Positions 6,259 through 8,982 of a stretch of 8,982 nt of DNA are shown here, one piece after another. The DNA lies in NCBI GenBank assembly GCA_910585665.1, contig CAJUFI010000010.1, positions 1 to 8,982 of the forward strand, given 5' to 3'. The notes under the pieces are model-generated. The model searched no databases and was not told the origin of the DNA. It saw only the letters and a program-made list of their open reading frames with translations. Numbering within the stretch: the first letter of the stretch is position 1; each line of letters begins with the position of its first letter. Both the position numbers and the translations under genes were made by a program. This stretch comes from an uncultured Acetatifactor sp. (GTDB lineage: Bacteria > Bacillota > Clostridia > Lachnospirales > Lachnospiraceae).

Positions 6259-8982
6259 TCAGTCAAAAAGGCATTTTTTGATTTCGTTCTCCGAGATGTC
6301 TTCCGCATCCTTCGCCACTGCGTATTCTATCATATCCGGCTCCACTGTCCGTATGAAAAGGGAGGCTCCCTCCGTCACATTGATTCCAATCTCCTTGTAA
6401 GGCACATCCTCGATGGGCAGCTGTTCCATCTTGGAATCCGCCATGGGGTTGTTGGTGTAGTAGATGCGCACCACGCTCTTTGACGCCTTCTGGAACGGAA
6501 CCCACTTTTTATATGCGATTTCCGCGGGAGAGAATCTGCAGTCAAAGCAGTGCCTGCGATCCCTTCCCAGATAATAGTGGAAGCGGGACTGCTGCAGGGC
6601 ATCGGTTTCATGGTTCTTGACTATCTTGATCGAGCTTCCGTCCCTGCTCTTCAAAAGGCCGTATGCCACGCCGGTCTTGGCGTTCGGCACGTATCCCTCG
6701 CCGCTTTCGTTCCCTCCGGTCAGGGGATCGATCAGCACGAAAGACACATTCCCCATTCCCTCGGACGCTTTCTTGGATTTGGAGTAATATTCCTCTATCT
6801 TCCTCTGGAACAGCTCCTTTACGAAGACGGACTTGCTCGCGTTCCCTGCCAGGAAAATATAGATGGTGTCATCCTCCGCCGTGACGTCCTCTCTGTCCTG
6901 GAACACTTTGAGCAAGCACTGGAAGAAGCTGTCTATCCCTTTCTGTATCCGATTCTTCAGCATCTCCACCAGTTCCTGGCTGGAGAACTCCAGGACGCAC
7001 TGGGGCACCGGCTCGCCATCCATGTTATACAGCGAGACTACAATCCCCTCTTTGTCCACTTCATTCTGGGAATCGCCGTCCAGCTGGTACTTCTTCCTCC
7101 ATCCCTGCTCCTGGTGCCACAGGGGACGGAGCTCTTCCTTCAGGATCGCCATGTTTCTCCTGGCAATCTGGGAATTGATCAGCAGCGTCTCGCTTCCCGC
7201 AAAGCCTTTCTCCCCCAGAGGCAGGGTAAAGGTGATCTTCTTCTCGCGGAACACGTCCAGGTTCCTCTGGTAGACCTGATAGGCTATCAGCTCCAGTATG
7301 TTCTCGCCTCCCAGCGTCACGTCAGAGTCCGCCCCGAAGCATTCCAGCACATAGTCATACGCCTCTTCTTCGTACTCTTCCTCTGTGGCGCCCCTGCAGA
7401 TGCCAAAGTCAAAGTCTGTGGTGCCTCCGCCAAAGTCGAATATGCCGTACATCCGCCGCTGCGTCTCGTCCTCGGGCTCCAGGCCGCTCTGTTCCAGGGC
7501 GGTGACGGCATATGCCGCCGGTTCGCTGATGCCCAGCTCCACCTTGAACTGCTCCATGCACTCCTTATCGTTTATGACGCTGGAGGGCAGCGACTTCTTG
7601 ATGCCTTCGTAAAAGCTCTCGGCGATGAAGTCCCTTATCTCCTTGGCATATCCCACAGGGAATGTCATCAGGTATTTTAAATAGATGCCGTTGCGCATAT
7701 TGTTGATGGCAAGGCCGATATAATAGGCGTACAGCTCAATGGGGTTGACTACACTGGAGCCATCCTCCATTTTCGCGCCCAGGGTATACTCCACCTTCTG
7801 CTTGTCCTTGACGACCACATCTCCCTTTTCGCGGTTTGCCCACTGCTTCAGCTCGCTGAAGTACGCGTAGAAATCCTCCGGCTTACAGTTGCGGAAATCC
7901 TCGTACGCGTCATAGGAGACGAAGACGTCGTTGCAGGAGGTATGGGGCCTTCCGGCTTCTTTTTGATAATCCTCCAGAAAGTTCTTCACATTGGTGAATT
8001 CAATGATGGAGGGATTTTCAAAATCCTCCTCTTTCACTTCGCTGCTGAGATTTCCCGTACCAATCCGAATCGGGACAATCCGGTTGGTGGCGTCCTGCCG
8101 AACCACTACGGTGCTCTTGGTCCCAAAGTCGATGCCTATGACGCCCTCTCTGATATCCAGTCTCGGATCCCTGGGTATCAGTTCCTGCTCGCTGTCATCG
8201 CAGTATGTTTCCCCTTCCTGGAATAATTCCCAATGTCCCCTTATGATATCATACAGTATGTCCCTGTCGTAAGGTTCCAAACGGCATCTGTTCTTATCGC
8301 AGTCCAGCAGCTGCTGGATTTCGTCCTGTCCCCGCACAATACCCATTTTCTCTACTCTCCCGATTTGTTCTGTCTGTTTTTCCGATTCTTGGCCGTCCTG
8401 TTTTTCAGCGGCCTCTTCCAGATTGGATGCGCTCCATTCCTCAGTGCTTTCCGGGGCTGACGGATTCCCGGATTCCGCTTCTTCTTGTGTGCCTGCGGCG
8501 GTTTCCTCTTCCTCCCGGGCTGCTTCCTCTGCCGCTTCCAGGGATTCCGGCTCCGACTTGGGCTCCGGGCTCTCAAGAATCTCAGGCTGCGGCTGGGCTT
8601 CCGCTGGGGGCTCTTCCCACCATGCCGATTTTGGTTCCTGGCCCACTTCCGGCTCCGCAGCGGACTCTTCCGGCTCCGGATTCGTCTCTTCCCGGGATTC
8701 CGCCTCCGCGAGAGTCTCCTGCTCTGTCGGCTGCGGCTCCTCTCGGAGTCCTGGCTCTGCGGAAGCCTCTGGCTCTGCCGGCTGCGGCTCCTCTTGAGCT
8801 TCCCGCTCTGCAGATTGCTCCTCTTCTGCCACCGGCTTTGCCTCCTGGCCTACTTCCGGCTCCATGGCGGCTTCCTCCGGCTCGGGCTTCGGCTCTTCCT
8901 GAGGTTCTGCCTCCGCGAGAGTCTTCTGCTCTGCCGGCTGCGGCTCCTCTTGGAGTTCTGCCGCTGCGGAAGCCTCTGGCTC
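6259..8982 (-). CDS. Hsp70/DnaK-related ATPase with long acidic repeat-containing N-terminal region (5' end outside window)
   Basis: Residues are numbered from the ATG at 8865; the frame stays open a further 39 codons to the window edge. Residues -39 to ~170 are Glu/Pro/Ala-rich, strongly acidic and probably disordered, with a 69-residue tandem repeat. From about 174 (MGIVRGQDEIQQLLDCDKNRC) an actin/Hsp70-type fold follows. Visible motifs are phosphate-1 VIGIDFGTKSTVVV (242-255), SEPAAYAVTALEQSG (447-461), phosphate-2 YGIFDFGGGTTDFDFG (473-488), TLGGENILELI (517-527), adenosine motif IFLAGNASKSV (670-680) and TGVAYGLLKS (731-740). Phosphate-1 to the end of the ATPase domain spans about 500 residues against ~380 in DnaK. 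Only ~128 residues remain after it, including HCFDC (772-776) and a probable beta-rich tail, too short for a complete DnaK substrate-binding domain and lid. No membrane segment is visible. Partner and substrate are unknown; it is not housekeeping DnaK. It ends in TGA at 6259-6261. Confidence 0.85.
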   Translation of the reverse strand, partial: EPEASAAAELQEEPQPAEQKTLAEAEPQEEPKPEPEEAAMEPEVGQEAKPVAEEEQSAEREAQEEPQPAEPEASAEPGLREEPQPTEQETLAEAESREETNPEPEESAAEPEVGQEPKSAWWEEPPAEAQPQPEILESPEPKSEPESLEAAEEAAREEEETAAGTQEEAESGNPSAPESTEEWSASNLEEAAEKQDGQESEKQTEQIGRVEKMGIVRGQDEIQQLLDCDKNRCRLEPYDRDILYDIIRGHWELFQEGETYCDDSEQELIPRDPRLDIREGVIGIDFGTKSTVVVRQDATNRIVPIRIGTGNLSSEVKEEDFENPSIIEFTNVKNFLEDYQKEAGRPHTSCNDVFVSYDAYEDFRNCKPEDFYAYFSELKQWANREKGDVVVKDKQKVEYTLGAKMEDGSSVVNPIELYAYYIGLAINNMRNGIYLKYLMTFPVGYAKEIRDFIAESFYEGIKKSLPSSVINDKECMEQFKVELGISEPAAYAVTALEQSGLEPEDETQRRMYGIFDFGGGTTDFDFGICRGATEEEYEEEAYDYVLECFGADSDVTLGGENILELIAYQVYQRNLDVFREKKITFTLPLGEKGFAGSETLLINSQIARRNMAILKEELRPLWHQEQGWRKKYQLDGDSQNEVDKEGIVVSLYNMDGEPVPQCVLEFSSQELVEMLKNRIQKGIDSFFQCLLKVFQDREDVTAEDDTIYIFLAGNASKSVFVKELFQRKIEEYYSKSKKASEGMGNVSFVLIDPLTGGNESGEGYVPNAKTGVAYGLLKSRDGSSIKIVKNHETDALQQSRFHYYLGRDRRHCFDCRFSPAEIAYKKWVPFQKASKSVVRIYYTNNPMADSKMEQLPIEDVPYKEIGINVTEGASLFIRTVEPDMIEYAVAKDAEDISENEIKKCLFD
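8569..8982 (-). repeat. 207-bp (69-residue) in-frame tandem repeat in the Hsp70-like gene
   Basis: Copy 1 spans 8982-8776 and copy 2 spans 8775-8569. Both begin EPEASA and share EEPQP, TLAEAE, NPEPEE-like and EPEVGQE blocks in the same order. By hand alignment 36 of the first 49 residues are identical; the last 20 residues of copy 2 have diverged (AWWEEPPAEAQ). At the DNA level a 17 bp stretch ending at 8982 recurs exactly 207 bp away, ending at 8775. Since copy 1 begins at the window edge, more copies may lie outside. Unit length is a multiple of three, so copy number can change without breaking the frame. Confidence 0.85.

Noticed and set aside
6550..7680. 376-codon plus-strand ORF opposite the Hsp70-like gene
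   Set aside because: The opposite strand carries the phosphate-2 and adenosine motifs in order, so the plus-strand frame is a shadow.

Overview
The window reads as chromosomal DNA of a fairly GC-rich anaerobic Firmicute, most likely a member of the Clostridia close to Lachnospiraceae. This is inferred from a T-box-controlled isoleucyl-tRNA synthetase, strong sigma-A type promoters, purine-rich ribosome binding sites and the look of the proteins; no species can be named. All three genes lie on the minus strand, so transcription runs from high to low coordinates.

In transcription order: (1) 8982-6259, the 3' part of a large Hsp70/DnaK-related ATPase gene. Its long acidic Glu/Pro/Ala-rich N-terminal region contains a 69-residue (207 bp) tandem repeat and runs off the window edge. 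(2) 6258-5577, a 682 bp gene-free stretch that is densely regulatory. It holds a promoter with consensus -35 and -10 boxes 17 bp apart, an isoleucine T-box riboswitch with an AUC specifier and mutually exclusive antiterminator and terminator helices, a further stable hairpin, and an array of eleven 14-16 bp repeats. (3) 5576-2373, ileS, a complete type-2 (eukaryote-like) isoleucyl-tRNA synthetase of 1067 residues. (4) 2372-2075, a 298 bp intergenic stretch with an extended -10 promoter and a roughly 207 nt leader that can form several hairpins. (5) 2074-1, glgP, glycogen phosphorylase, cut by the window edge just after its PLP-binding lysine.

The three genes appear to be separate transcription units. 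ileS should be induced when tRNA-Ile is uncharged. glgP releases glucose-1-phosphate from stored glucan under its own promoter. The Hsp70-like gene is the tail of a unit that starts outside the window. No mobile element, CRISPR array, tRNA or rRNA was seen.

The parts that ordinary annotation explains least are the repeat array between the ileS T-box and the ileS start codon, the repeat-bearing Hsp70-like protein with an enlarged ATPase domain and no room for a normal substrate-binding module, and the unassigned structured leader of glgP.
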